Source: an uncultured Campylobacterales bacterium (GTDB lineage: Bacteria; Campylobacterota; Campylobacteria; Campylobacterales; Sulfurimonadaceae). Taken from it: a DNA stretch of 64,000 nucleotides. The notes below the pieces were generated by a model. It ran no database searches. It worked only from the letters and a program-made list of their open reading frames with translations, and was not told the origin of the DNA. A program made the position numbers and the translations under genes. Positions 43,938-52,866 of this stretch are shown in pieces. The stretch spans positions 1-64,000 of the forward strand of contig CAITKP010000092.1 in the NCBI GenBank assembly GCA_903892995.1, given 5' to 3'. Each line of letters begins with the position of its first letter. Position 1 is the first letter of the stretch.

Positions 43938-44711
43938 ATGAAAAAATTAAAAATATTGATTACAAATGATGATGGGTATGAGGCAAAAGGGTTGCGCGCT
44001 TTGATAGATGCGCTTTTCGATATCGCAGAGTTGACAATAGTCGCTCCTGCGACTGAAAAATCAGCATGTGCGCACTCACTCACGCTTACTCGTCCTTTGC
44101 GTTTTATAGGTGTTGATGATGGCTTTTATAAGCTCGATGATGGAACGCCAGCGGATTGTATCTACTTGGCTTTGAACTCTTTGTTTGAGGGAAACAAACC
44201 CGATCTTGTGATAAGTGGCATCAACCGTGGATCAAATATGGGCGAGGATATCACATACTCTGGAACATGCGCAGGAGCTATGGAAGCGGTGTTGCACGAT
44301 GTTCCAGCCATTGCTATCTCTCAAGTTGTGGATTTTGCAGTTTCAAACAACGACTATACCCTTGCGGCAAAAACGATCCGCTCCCTTGTTTTAAAGATCA
44401 CGAATGGAGATTTTCCACTTCCGCATAGAGAGTTTTTAAATGTCAATATTCCATCAGGCGTGCTTGAAGCAAAGATGGTTGTGACCTATGCTGGATATAG
44501 ATTTTATGCAAATGACGCCCATTTGCATCGCAATCCAAGAGGTGAAGAGTATTTTTGGCTTGGGTTGCATCCGCTTGCTTTTAAGCCTCGCGCAGAGAAA
44601 GAGGGCTTGTGTGATTATGATGCCATAGAGTTGGGACATATTTCGCTTACTCCCATCCATCTTGACCTCAGTGCTTATCATTCTATGAAAAGAGTCCAAG
44701 AATGGCTTTGA
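43938..44711 (+). CDS. surE: 5'-nucleotidase SurE
   Basis: The 257-residue enzyme has the metal site ILITNDDGYEAKG at the start and SGINRGSNMGEDITYSGTCAGAMEA in the middle, both diagnostic of SurE, which removes the phosphate of nucleoside 5'-monophosphates and survives stress. Length is typical. A promoter-like TATAGTAAAAT lies 10-20 bases upstream. The stop overlaps the next gene by ten bases. Confidence 0.96.
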   Translation: MKKLKILITNDDGYEAKGLRALIDALFDIAELTIVAPATEKSACAHSLTLTRPLRFIGVDDGFYKLDDGTPADCIYLALNSLFEGNKPDLVISGINRGSNMGEDITYSGTCAGAMEAVLHDVPAIAISQVVDFAVSNNDYTLAAKTIRSLVLKITNGDFPLPHREFLNVNIPSGVLEAKMVVTYAGYRFYANDAHLHRNPRGEEYFWLGLHPLAFKPRAEKEGLCDYDAIELGHISLTPIHLDLSAYHSMKRVQEWL

Positions 44712-45349
44712 AATTTCAAAGAAGCGAACTACTTTTTGGCGAGAGTTTCAAGAAACTTCAAGATGCAAAGATCCTGCTTTTAGGCGTTGGCGGGGTTGGA
44801 AGTGTGTGTTTGGATTGTTTAGTGCGCACGGGCATTACTGATATTACAATAGTTGATTGCGACACCTATGATGAGACAAATCAAAACCGTCAGATGTGGT
44901 CAGAACTCCATCTTAGTGAGTCAAAAGTAGAAGCCCTCAAACAGCATTATCCAAGCGTAAAAGCCCTACATGTAAGGGTTGATAAAGAGTGGATTGACAG
45001 TGTGGATTTTGATGCGTATGATCTGGTTTTGGATGCCATTGATGATATCCACGCCAAGCTCTATTTGGCACAAAAAACATATAAAAAGCTCATCTCTGCT
45101 GTGGGAAGTGCAAAGAGACTTGATCCAACAAAAATAGAAGTGGCGACCATCTGGAAAACACACGGAGATAGATTTGGCGCAAAGATACGGTATGAACTTA
45201 AAAAAAGAAAGTTCGATAAAAACTATACTGTTATCTTCTCAAGCGAGCCAGCTCTTATCAAAGAGAAGGGGAGTTTTATGGGTGTAACAGGCGCATTTGG
45301 CTTTGCGATGTGTTCTCAAGCTGTCCTTAAACTCACAGGAAAAAAATAG
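44702..45349 (+). CDS. tcdA: ThiF/TcdA-family E1-like protein
   Basis: The 215-residue protein has the E1-like nucleotide site (LLLGVGGVGSVCLDCLVRTGI), DCDTYDETNQNRQ and LDAIDDIHAK...LISAVGSAKRLDPTKI, which matches TcdA (CsdL), the dehydratase that cyclises tRNA t6A using ATP. It is shorter than E. coli TcdA, mostly at the C-terminus. ThiF or MoeB are less likely as no sulfur-carrier gene is near. A palindrome core at 44967 encodes LHVR. Its stop overlaps the next GTG start. Confidence 0.85.
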   Translation: MALKFQRSELLFGESFKKLQDAKILLLGVGGVGSVCLDCLVRTGITDITIVDCDTYDETNQNRQMWSELHLSESKVEALKQHYPSVKALHVRVDKEWIDSVDFDAYDLVLDAIDDIHAKLYLAQKTYKKLISAVGSAKRLDPTKIEVATIWKTHGDRFGAKIRYELKKRKFDKNYTVIFSSEPALIKEKGSFMGVTGAFGFAMCSQAVLKLTGKK

Positions 45350-45606
45350 TGGATTTTAAAGAATTAGAGCCTTTTGGTGCCACAAGCTGGTGCGAGGGTA
45401 TCATTGGTGATGGTTGTGGCGGAGGCAGAATTTTCTTTACATGTAAGGATGCGCTAAAAACTTATGATCCACTTACAAAAGAGGTGATGACACTTGAGGC
45501 CAATCTCCAAGAGCCACAAAATATCTCAAAAAAAGGGTGCCATCTTTTCTTTACATGTAAGCTTCAAGAGATGGTCTTTGATCTCTCAAAGATGGAACGA
45601 GTATAG
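45349..45606 (+). CDS. small Cys-rich protein of unknown function
   Basis: The 85-residue protein starts at GTG on the last base of the tcdA gene. It has six Cys (SWCEG, GDGCGGG, FTCKDA, KKGCH, FTCKLQ) and may consist of two similar beta-hairpin halves: 'GCGGGRIFFTCKDALKTY' and 'KGCHLFFTCKLQEMVF'. Both FTCK are encoded by palindrome copies (45437, 45551), so part of the likeness comes from that element. No family is recognised. Confidence 0.6.
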   Translation: MDFKELEPFGATSWCEGIIGDGCGGGRIFFTCKDALKTYDPLTKEVMTLEANLQEPQNISKKGCHLFFTCKLQEMVFDLSKMERV

Positions 45607-45613
45607 GATTTTT

Positions 45614-45622
45614 TGCTATAAT
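45614..45622 (+). promoter_or_regulatory. extended -10 promoter of the greA operon
   Basis: TTTTTTGC-TATAAT matches the T-rich extended -10 of Campylobacterota housekeeping promoters perfectly. It sits 36 bases before the greA ATG and just past the stop at 45606, and may drive the long run to pepP. Confidence 0.75.
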
Positions 45623-45657
45623 CCTAAGATAATAAAATAAATAATAAAAGAGAAAAG

Positions 45658-46155
45658 ATGCAAGTTCAAGAACCGATGACAAAATATGGATATGAAAAAC
45701 TCCAAGCTGAGATGACTTATCTCAAGATGGTTGAACGTCCACAAACAGTAAAAGATATAGAAGAGGCACTAGAACATGGTGACCTCAAAGAAAATGCAGA
45801 ATACCATGCAGCAAAAGAGAAACAAAGACTCATCGATGGCAGAATGATCGAGCTTTCTGACCTTATCTCAAATGCACAGATCGTTGATCCAAGCGCACTA
45901 GAGCACGCAAAAGTAAGCTTTGGCTCAACAGTTGTTTTAAGTGATATGGAGAGTGGAGAAGAGAAAACATACACAATCGTTGGTGGATGTGAGAGCAATC
46001 CAGATATCGGTCTTATCTCTTTTAACTCTCCACTTGCAAAACAGCTTTTAGGACGCCAAGAGGGTGATGAAGTGAAAGTCAGACTGCCTAATGGAGAAAA
46101 AGAGTTTGAGATTGAGAGTATCACATATCAGGAGATTGTCTTTGAATGTCACTAA
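45658..46155 (+). CDS. greA: transcription elongation factor GreA
   Basis: The 165-residue protein has the N-terminal coiled-coil (YGYEKLQAEMTYLKMVERPQTVKDIEEALEHG, acidic tip at DLKENAEYHAAKE) and the C-terminal FKBP-like domain (TYTIVGGCESNPDIGLISFNSPLAKQLLGRQEGD). It rescues backtracked RNA polymerase. It ends inside the start of argC (14-base overlap). Confidence 0.96.
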   Translation: MQVQEPMTKYGYEKLQAEMTYLKMVERPQTVKDIEEALEHGDLKENAEYHAAKEKQRLIDGRMIELSDLISNAQIVDPSALEHAKVSFGSTVVLSDMESGEEKTYTIVGGCESNPDIGLISFNSPLAKQLLGRQEGDEVKVRLPNGEKEFEIESITYQEIVFECH

Positions 46156-47146
46156 TGTTGCGATTATTGGAGCGAGCGGATATACAGGTTTAGAACTTTT
46201 AAAAATCCTTATTTCTCATCCAAATTTTAATATTACTTATGTTGCAAATAGCGAAGGAAGTATGCGTTTAAAAGATCTGCATCCTTGTCTTGATGGCGTG
46301 TATGAGTGTGATGTACAAAAAGCAGATATTGATGAAATAGCAAAAAACAGTGAACTGGTATTTTTAGCACTTCCTCATAAAACAGCGATGGCTTATGTCA
46401 AACCTTTACTACAAAAGGGGCTTAAAGTGGTTGATCTCTCAGCAGATTATAGACTCAAGCTCGATGTGTATGAAGAGCATTATTGTGAACATACAGATAA
46501 AGAGAATTTAACGCACGCTGTATATGGTTTACCTGAACTTTTTCGCCAGAAGATAAAATCTGCAAAACTTATCGCAAATCCAGGATGTTATCCCACAACT
46601 GCTATTTTAGGCGCATTGCCTTTTATGAAGTATAAAAAAGAGGATTCTGCTTTTATTGTTGATGCAAAAAGCGGAGTGAGCGGAGCTGGAAAAAAACTCA
46701 GCGATGTGACACATTTTGTCAATGTAAATGATAACTTTTTTGCCTACAATCCTTTAGGTCATCGTCACGCTCCCGAGATTGCAGAAAAGTTGGGCATTGA
46801 TTTTGAAAATGTAAGCTTTGTTCCTCATTTAGTTTCAGCAACACGAGGGATGGTTTCATCTATTTATATGCAAGTGAACGGGGATTTTGATCCTTTGGCT
46901 GTTTTAAAAGAGTATTATAAAGATGAAAAGTTTGTACGTATTAGAGAAAATCCTGTTGATATGAAAAACGTTGCAGGAACCCATTTTTGCGATATCTTTG
47001 CTAAAAGAAAAGGGGATACACTTTTTATCTCGTGTGCAATCGATAACCTTTTAAAAGGTGCGTCTTCAGCCGCTGTTGCCAATGCGAATTTGATGATGGG
47101 ATATGATGAGCACACTGCATTGCCAATAATTGCGTATGTCCCATAG
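46142..47146 (+). CDS. argC: N-acetyl-gamma-glutamyl-phosphate reductase
   Basis: I place the start at TTG 46142 (AGGAGA site at 46131-46136), giving 334 residues beginning MNVTNVAIIGASGYTG, the NADP loop. The catalytic Cys is in NPGCYPT, and the conserved VSGAGKK and HRHAPE follow. The enzyme makes N-acetylglutamate semialdehyde for arginine. An earlier in-frame ATG at 46091 would add 17 residues not found in the family. It is unusual to find it between greA and a lipid A gene; no other arg gene is present. Confidence 0.95.
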   Translation: MNVTNVAIIGASGYTGLELLKILISHPNFNITYVANSEGSMRLKDLHPCLDGVYECDVQKADIDEIAKNSELVFLALPHKTAMAYVKPLLQKGLKVVDLSADYRLKLDVYEEHYCEHTDKENLTHAVYGLPELFRQKIKSAKLIANPGCYPTTAILGALPFMKYKKEDSAFIVDAKSGVSGAGKKLSDVTHFVNVNDNFFAYNPLGHRHAPEIAEKLGIDFENVSFVPHLVSATRGMVSSIYMQVNGDFDPLAVLKEYYKDEKFVRIRENPVDMKNVAGTHFCDIFAKRKGDTLFISCAIDNLLKGASSAAVANANLMMGYDEHTALPIIAYVP

Positions 47147-47882
47147 TTTTGAGATAAAAGAGGGCGCATTTATCCTTAGTGATGCGCATTATTCCCCACA
47201 CCGCCCAGAGTTAAGGACTCTTTTACAAGAGATCGATTTAGGGCACCTTCACCCTTCTCAGCTTATTTTGATGGGTGATATTTTTGATACACTTTTTGCT
47301 CCTATTGCTTATACTTTAGATGCTAATGCATCGATGATTGAACTCATAAACTCTATTGCGCAAAAAATGGAAGTGATCTATCTTGAGGGGAATCATGATT
47401 TTTGTTTAGAGGGTGTTTTTGAGAATGTCAAAACTATTCCTCTCTCATCTCAACCGCTTACATGTAAATATCAAAATAAAAAAGTGTTGCTTGCTCATGG
47501 AGATTTTAGTGAGGGTCTGGGATATAAGATATACACCTCGCTTATACGAAGTAAAACTCTATTGACACTGCTTGGATTTATCGACACTCTTGGAAACCAT
47601 TTTATTTTAAAAAAACTAGATAGATATCTACAAAAAAAAGAGGATTGTAACCATTTTGAAAATTTTGAGAGATATATTATCGCTCGATTAGAGCAGAGAT
47701 TTTCGCACAGTTGCGATATTTTTATAGAGGGACATTTTCATCAAAACAGAAGTTTTTTAGTGGGTGATTTTACTTACATCAACCTTGCTGCTTTTGCTTG
47801 TAATCAAAGATACTTTATTGTACAATCTTCACAAGAAGAACAATTATTAGAGGTTAAAACCTCTGCGGAGTCAGGTGAATGA
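47136..47882 (+). CDS. LpxH-like metallophosphoesterase
   Basis: The protein of about 248 residues has all calcineurin-like metal motifs: LSDAHYS, MGDIFD, EGNHD, AHGD and GHFHQN. Size and the GNHD...HGD spacing fit UDP-2,3-diacylglucosamine hydrolase (LpxH or the Campylobacterota variant) of lipid A synthesis. A more general phosphoesterase is possible. ATG 47136 is chosen over TTG 47130. It overlaps argC by eleven bases and cheV by four. A palindrome copy (47458) encodes LTCK. Confidence 0.8.
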   Translation: MSHSFEIKEGAFILSDAHYSPHRPELRTLLQEIDLGHLHPSQLILMGDIFDTLFAPIAYTLDANASMIELINSIAQKMEVIYLEGNHDFCLEGVFENVKTIPLSSQPLTCKYQNKKVLLAHGDFSEGLGYKIYTSLIRSKTLLTLLGFIDTLGNHFILKKLDRYLQKKEDCNHFENFERYIIARLEQRFSHSCDIFIEGHFHQNRSFLVGDFTYINLAAFACNQRYFIVQSSQEEQLLEVKTSAESGE

Positions 47883-48820
47883 AAGAAGATTCAACATTAA
47901 AAGTTGGCAGTAATGAAATGGAACTTGTTGATTTTCGCATCTTCAAACAAGAAGATGAGGAGATTTATGAGGGCATTTATGGTGTCAATGTCGCAAAAGT
48001 CAGAGAGATAATTCGTGTCCCATCTTTAACAGAACTTCCAGGTGTCCCTGAGTTCATTGAAGGGATTTTCGATCTTCGGGGTGTTGTAATCCCTGTTGTG
48101 AATTTAGCGAATTGGATGGGCGTAAAAGTTCCTGAAGGCTCAGAACAAAATGCACGCGTTATCATCGCTGAATTTAACAATGTTCTTATAGGATTTATTG
48201 TTCATGAAGCAAGACGTATTCGCCGTATCAATTGGAAAGATATTGAACCAGCCTCTTTTGTCGCAAATGCAGATGGTTTTGATGGCAGTAAAATAACAGG
48301 TGTGACACGTATTGAGGGTGATGCAGTTCTTTTAATCCTTGACTTAGAGGCAGTTGTACAAGATTTAGGTCTTTATAGACCAAATACTGGTGAAATTCCT
48401 CAAGATCTTGATATGTTTGAGGGTCTTGTTTTGCTTTTAGATGATAGTGCTACAGCTAGAAAAATTGTCAAAGATGCGATTGAAAAAATGGGATTTCATG
48501 TTGTAGAAGCAACTGATGGCAAAGATGGTCTTGAAAAACTTGATGATCTTTATGCTATGTATGAAGATGGGATTGCTAATCGTTTAAAATTGATTATATC
48601 CGATGTTGAGATGCCTTTAATGGATGGTTTTCATTTTGCTGCGAATGTTAAAGAGGATGGAAGATTTAAAGATATTCCTATTGTATTTAACTCATCAATC
48701 AGTGACCATTTTAGTGAAATACGTGGAAAAGATGCTGGCGCGGAAGCCTATTTGGTCAAGTTTGATGCTAATTTGTTTTATGCAGAAGTCGCACGTGTTG
48801 TTCGTGCACATATGAAGTAG
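47879..48820 (+). CDS. cheV: chemotaxis coupling protein CheV
   Basis: The 313-residue protein has an N-terminal CheW domain (LPGVPEFIEGIFDLRGVVIPVVNL) and a C-terminal receiver (LLDDSATARKIV, phospho-Asp in ISDVEMPLMDG, Lys in YLVKFDA). It couples receptors to CheA and can be phosphorylated. It starts the cheV-cheA-cheW run typical of Campylobacterota, but here behind an lpxH-like gene with a four-base overlap. Confidence 0.96.
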   Translation: MKEDSTLKVGSNEMELVDFRIFKQEDEEIYEGIYGVNVAKVREIIRVPSLTELPGVPEFIEGIFDLRGVVIPVVNLANWMGVKVPEGSEQNARVIIAEFNNVLIGFIVHEARRIRRINWKDIEPASFVANADGFDGSKITGVTRIEGDAVLLILDLEAVVQDLGLYRPNTGEIPQDLDMFEGLVLLLDDSATARKIVKDAIEKMGFHVVEATDGKDGLEKLDDLYAMYEDGIANRLKLIISDVEMPLMDGFHFAANVKEDGRFKDIPIVFNSSISDHFSEIRGKDAGAEAYLVKFDANLFYAEVARVVRAHMK

Positions 48821-48831
48821 GAGAGTAGTTT

Positions 48832-51240
48832 ATGGATGAATTTCAAGAGATATTACAAGATTTTTTAATTGAATCTTTCGAGCTTTTAGAGCAACTAGAT
48901 CAAGACCTTGTGGAGTTAGAAACAAACCCACAGGATTTGGAACTTTTAAATCGTATTTTTCGCGTTGCGCATACAGTAAAGGGTGCATCATCATTTCTAA
49001 ATTTTGATGTTTTAACACATCTTACTCACCATATGGAAGATATTTTAAATAAAGCCAGACATGGAGATCTAGTCCTTACGCCAGATGTTATGGATGTCGT
49101 TTTAGAATCTATCGACTTAATGAAAGAACTTCTAAATACGATCCGAGATACTGGAGTAGATGCTGGTGTTGATGTTTCTGCATGTGTTATGAAACTTGAT
49201 GCAAAATCAAATGGCACGGCTATGCCTACTGACGTGAGCATGAACGAGGTAGAAGTGGAGCCAGAAATGGTTGAGGAAGATGAAGAGGAAGAAGAGATTG
49301 CTGCTTCTTCATCTGATGAACCAAATTATGAAAGTATGAGTGATGCTGAAGTTGAAGCAGAGATAGAGAGACTTCTTGCACAAAGACAAGAAGAGGATCA
49401 AAGAAAGAGAAAAGCAAAACAAGCAGCAGGTGAAGTTGTGCCACATATACCTGATGTACAAGAGGAAGAGGTGCCAAAAGCAGCTCCTGTATCGAGTGCA
49501 AATGTTGTAGTTGCTAAGCAACCCCAACCAATGCCAAAAAAATCTTTTGATGAGCCTTCTGAAGATGCAAAAGCAGCAGCTCCTGCAAAAGCAAATGCTA
49601 CAGCAGTTGAACAGACTATTCGTGTTGATGTAAAAAGACTTGACCACCTTATGAATCTTATCGGAGAGCTTGTTCTTGCGAAAAATAGACTTATTAAGAT
49701 AAATGTGGATGTTGAAGAGCGCTATGAGGGAGAAGAGTTTCTCGAAGAGCTTAATCAAGTCGTTTCTATAGTTTCACTTGTAACGACAGATTTACAGATC
49801 GCAGTTATGAAAACAAGGATGCTTCCTATTGGAAAAGTATTCAATAAATTCCCTCGTATGATTCGTGATCTTTCTCGTGAATTAAACAAAAAGATAGATT
49901 TAGAGATCTATGGCGAAGAAACAGAGCTTGATAAATCAATCGTTGAAGAGATAGGTGATCCGCTTGTTCACATTATCCGTAACTCTTGTGATCATGGTAT
50001 TGAAGCGATTGCAGATCGTATAGCTCAAGGAAAATCTGAAACAGGAAGAATCGTATTAAAAGCATACAATGAAGGAAACCATATTGTCGTGCAGATCGAT
50101 GATGATGGAAAAGGTCTTGATCCTGTAATGCTTAAAAATAAATCTCTTGAAAAAGGGGTCATTACAGAAAAAGAAGCTGATTCTATGACAGATAAAGAAG
50201 CGTATGCTCTTATCTTTAGACCAGGTTTTTCAACTGCAGCACAAGTGACAAGCGTTTCTGGACGTGGTGTTGGGATGGATGTTGTTAAAACAAATATCGA
50301 AAAGCTCAACGGTATTATCGATATTGACAGTGAAGTGGGTCGTGGAACTTCGATTAAATTGAAAATTCCATTGACTTTAGCGATTATTCAAGCGCTTCTT
50401 GTTGGTGTACAAGAGGAGTATTACGCGATACCACTAGCATCTGTATTAGAAACAGTTCGTATCTCAAAAGATGAGATTTATACTGTTGATAACCGTTCGG
50501 TTATGAGATTGAGAAATGATGTTCTTTCTCTTGTTCATATTGGCGATATCTTTGAAGTTGAACGTATTATTGATGCAGCAGAACATGCTTATGTTGTTGT
50601 TCTTGGACTCGCTGAGAGTAAACTTGGTCTTATTGTAGATTCTCTAGTTGGACAAGAAGAGATCGTTATTAAGTCACTTGGAGAGTATCTCAAAGGGATG
50701 GAAGGGATCGCTGGAGCGACTATTCGCGGTGATGGTGGTGTAACTCTTATCGTTGATGTTGCCGCACTTATGCAGATGGCAAAAGGTGTAAAAGCAAAAC
50801 CTATGATCGAATCAAAAGCAACAAGTGGAGTGAAAGAGAAAAACAAAGCGAGTGATTATCATGTTATGATCGTTGATGATTCAAAAACAGATAGGATCAT
50901 TATGAGAAAATCTTTAGAGGGCTTAGGTATAACCCTCACAGAAGCAGCTGATGGACAAGAAGCATTAAATATTCTCAAACAGGGTGATGCAACTTTTGAT
51001 GCGATGCTTATCGATATCGAAATGCCAAGAATGGATGGCTATACACTCGCAAATGAGATCAAAAAATATAACAAATATAAAAACCTTCCTCTTATAGCGG
51101 TGACATCACGTTCAAGTAAATCTGACCGTATGCGTGGCGTTGAATCTGGAATGGTTGAATATATCACAAAACCATACTCTTCTGATTATTTAGCAAGTGT
51201 GGTTCAAAGAAATATCAAGTTTAAAGCGGAGTTGGCATAA
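48832..51240 (+). CDS. cheA: chemotaxis kinase CheA with C-terminal receiver
   Basis: The 802-residue hybrid has Hpt (His47 in RVAHTVKGASSF), a long acidic and Ala/Pro-rich linker (about 125-255), a dimer domain, HATPase (IIRNSCDHGIE, DDDGKGLD, GRGVGMDVV), a CheW-like domain and a receiver at about 675-802 (IVDDSKTDRIIM, phospho-Asp in LIDIEMPRMDG). The fused receiver (CheAY) is characteristic of Campylobacter/Helicobacter/Sulfurimonas. An AGGAGAG ribosome site precedes it. It contains no palindrome copy over 2.4 kb, nor do cheV and cheW. Confidence 0.97.
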   Translation: MDEFQEILQDFLIESFELLEQLDQDLVELETNPQDLELLNRIFRVAHTVKGASSFLNFDVLTHLTHHMEDILNKARHGDLVLTPDVMDVVLESIDLMKELLNTIRDTGVDAGVDVSACVMKLDAKSNGTAMPTDVSMNEVEVEPEMVEEDEEEEEIAASSSDEPNYESMSDAEVEAEIERLLAQRQEEDQRKRKAKQAAGEVVPHIPDVQEEEVPKAAPVSSANVVVAKQPQPMPKKSFDEPSEDAKAAAPAKANATAVEQTIRVDVKRLDHLMNLIGELVLAKNRLIKINVDVEERYEGEEFLEELNQVVSIVSLVTTDLQIAVMKTRMLPIGKVFNKFPRMIRDLSRELNKKIDLEIYGEETELDKSIVEEIGDPLVHIIRNSCDHGIEAIADRIAQGKSETGRIVLKAYNEGNHIVVQIDDDGKGLDPVMLKNKSLEKGVITEKEADSMTDKEAYALIFRPGFSTAAQVTSVSGRGVGMDVVKTNIEKLNGIIDIDSEVGRGTSIKLKIPLTLAIIQALLVGVQEEYYAIPLASVLETVRISKDEIYTVDNRSVMRLRNDVLSLVHIGDIFEVERIIDAAEHAYVVVLGLAESKLGLIVDSLVGQEEIVIKSLGEYLKGMEGIAGATIRGDGGVTLIVDVAALMQMAKGVKAKPMIESKATSGVKEKNKASDYHVMIVDDSKTDRIIMRKSLEGLGITLTEAADGQEALNILKQGDATFDAMLIDIEMPRMDGYTLANEIKKYNKYKNLPLIAVTSRSSKSDRMRGVESGMVEYITKPYSSDYLASVVQRNIKFKAELA

Positions 51241-51737
51241 TGAGTGATAAACTAAAAAGCATAATTAGTAAACAAAATGAGCAGCAAAATCGTGGAGTAG
51301 TGAGTCAGCTTGAAGATGCTGTACAATTAGTTGGATTTATTATAGGTGATGAAGAGTACAGTGTGCCTATTTTAAATATTCAAGAGATTATAAAACCTAT
51401 CTCTTGGACGAGAGTTCCTCAGACTCCTCCATATGTTTTGGGTGTTTTCAATCTTCGTGGTTCAGTTATTCCACTTATTGATTTGAGACTTAAATTTGGT
51501 CTTCAATCAAAAAAACATACAGATGAAACACGTTTTATCGTTATGAAAGATGGAAATGAAGTTGCAGGATTTGTGATCGATCGTTTAACAGAAGCGCTTC
51601 GTATCAGAAAATCAGATATTGGTCCAGCACCTGATACGATGCAAGAGGATGAATCTATGATCGATGGTGTTGGAAAACAATCAGATAGAATCATTACAAT
51701 CCTAAAAGTCAATAAACTTCTTGAGAGAGATTTCTAG
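51240..51737 (+). CDS. cheW: chemotaxis adaptor CheW
   Basis: The 165-residue protein is a single CheW domain (LVGFIIGDEEYSVPILNIQEI...VPQTPPYVLGVFNLRGSVIPLIDLR). It bridges receptors and CheA. The start overlaps the cheA stop by one base. Confidence 0.96.
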   Translation: MSDKLKSIISKQNEQQNRGVVSQLEDAVQLVGFIIGDEEYSVPILNIQEIIKPISWTRVPQTPPYVLGVFNLRGSVIPLIDLRLKFGLQSKKHTDETRFIVMKDGNEVAGFVIDRLTEALRIRKSDIGPAPDTMQEDESMIDGVGKQSDRIITILKVNKLLERDF

Positions 51738-51747
51738 AAACTTTTTT

Positions 51748-52866
51748 ATGTCTAAAGAGCTATCTTGTCAATCCTCTTTTTCTTCAAATCAGCTAGAGCT
51801 CTCTCTTGCTGGTACCCTTAATCTTTACACTCTTGTAACTTTCCAAAATGAGATTGAAAAATATCTAGTAAATCTTACAACACTTCATCTCAACTTGGAT
51901 GGACTGCTATCTTTGGATACTGCCTCAGCCATTTATATCAATAGTCTCAAACAATTATGTGATGATAAAAAGATCGATTTTTTGCTTACATGTAAGGATG
52001 AAAAGCTCTTAAAAACTTTAGATACCGTACATGTAATGCATCTTGATTTAGAAATGTTAGTTTATAAAGAACCATCTTTCTTATATAAATTGGGTGAAAA
52101 TTTTGTACTTCGAATGAAAAAATTTAGTGAATTCCTACATTTTTTTGGTCAGATATCTTATGGTTTTTTCTATCTTTTAAAGCATCTAAAATCATTTCGT
52201 TACAAAGAGGTTTTTTTCGAAATAAATGAAAATGCTATCAAAGCTTTTGCCATTGTTGCGGTTACAAGCTTTTTGGTAGGAGTTGTAACAGCATATCAAT
52301 CCTCCGTACAGCTAAAAATCTATGGTGCAAATATTTTTATTGTCGATATGCTTGGAATCTCCATTTTTCGTGAACTCGCTCCCCTATTAACAGCTATCGT
52401 CATAGCAGGGCGCAGCGGTTCCTCATTTACGGCACAGATTGGTGCTATGAAAATCACCGAAGAGCTTGATGCCATGCATACAATGGGTTTTGATCCGATG
52501 CGCTTTTTGGTGCTTCCACGCATTATCGCGTTGATGTTGATGATGCCTTTGCTTATTTTTGTCTCAGATATTGCAGGTGTGCTTGGCGGTATGCTCGTTG
52601 CAAAGCTTGATCTAGGGATTTCCGTATCGCTCTTTTTAGATCGCCTCAATGAAGTTGTCGCTGCAAAACATTTTTTTGTGGGCATCGCAAAGGGGCCATT
52701 TTTTGCATTTTTAATCGCTTCTATTGGGATTTTTAGAGGTTTGATGGTAAGAGATGACACACAAAGTATCGGTACAAATACGACAAAAAGTGTGGTTGAA
52801 TCTATTTTTTCTGTAATCGTTTGCGATGCAGTATTTTCCATTATTTTTACAAATTTGGGCATTTAG
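51748..52866 (+). CDS. mlaE: MlaE-type ABC permease with N-terminal STAS domain
   Basis: From ATG 51748 the protein has 372 residues. The first 110 are a STAS-like domain (LELSLAGTLNLYTLVTFQNEIEKYL..LHLNLDGLLSLDTASAIYI) like MlaB, here fused to the permease. The permease has the MlaE signature GANIFIVDMLGISIFRELAPLLTAIVIAGRSGSS (excerpt: FRELAPLLTAIVIAGRSGSS) and TEELDAMHTMGFDP. A TTG at 51721 is an alternative start overlapping cheW. It works with the ATPase and MCE protein downstream in phospholipid transport between membranes. Palindrome copies lie at 51986 and 52028. Confidence 0.92.
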   Translation: MSKELSCQSSFSSNQLELSLAGTLNLYTLVTFQNEIEKYLVNLTTLHLNLDGLLSLDTASAIYINSLKQLCDDKKIDFLLTCKDEKLLKTLDTVHVMHLDLEMLVYKEPSFLYKLGENFVLRMKKFSEFLHFFGQISYGFFYLLKHLKSFRYKEVFFEINENAIKAFAIVAVTSFLVGVVTAYQSSVQLKIYGANIFIVDMLGISIFRELAPLLTAIVIAGRSGSSFTAQIGAMKITEELDAMHTMGFDPMRFLVLPRIIALMLMMPLLIFVSDIAGVLGGMLVAKLDLGISVSLFLDRLNEVVAAKHFFVGIAKGPFFAFLIASIGIFRGLMVRDDTQSIGTNTTKSVVESIFSVIVCDAVFSIIFTNLGI

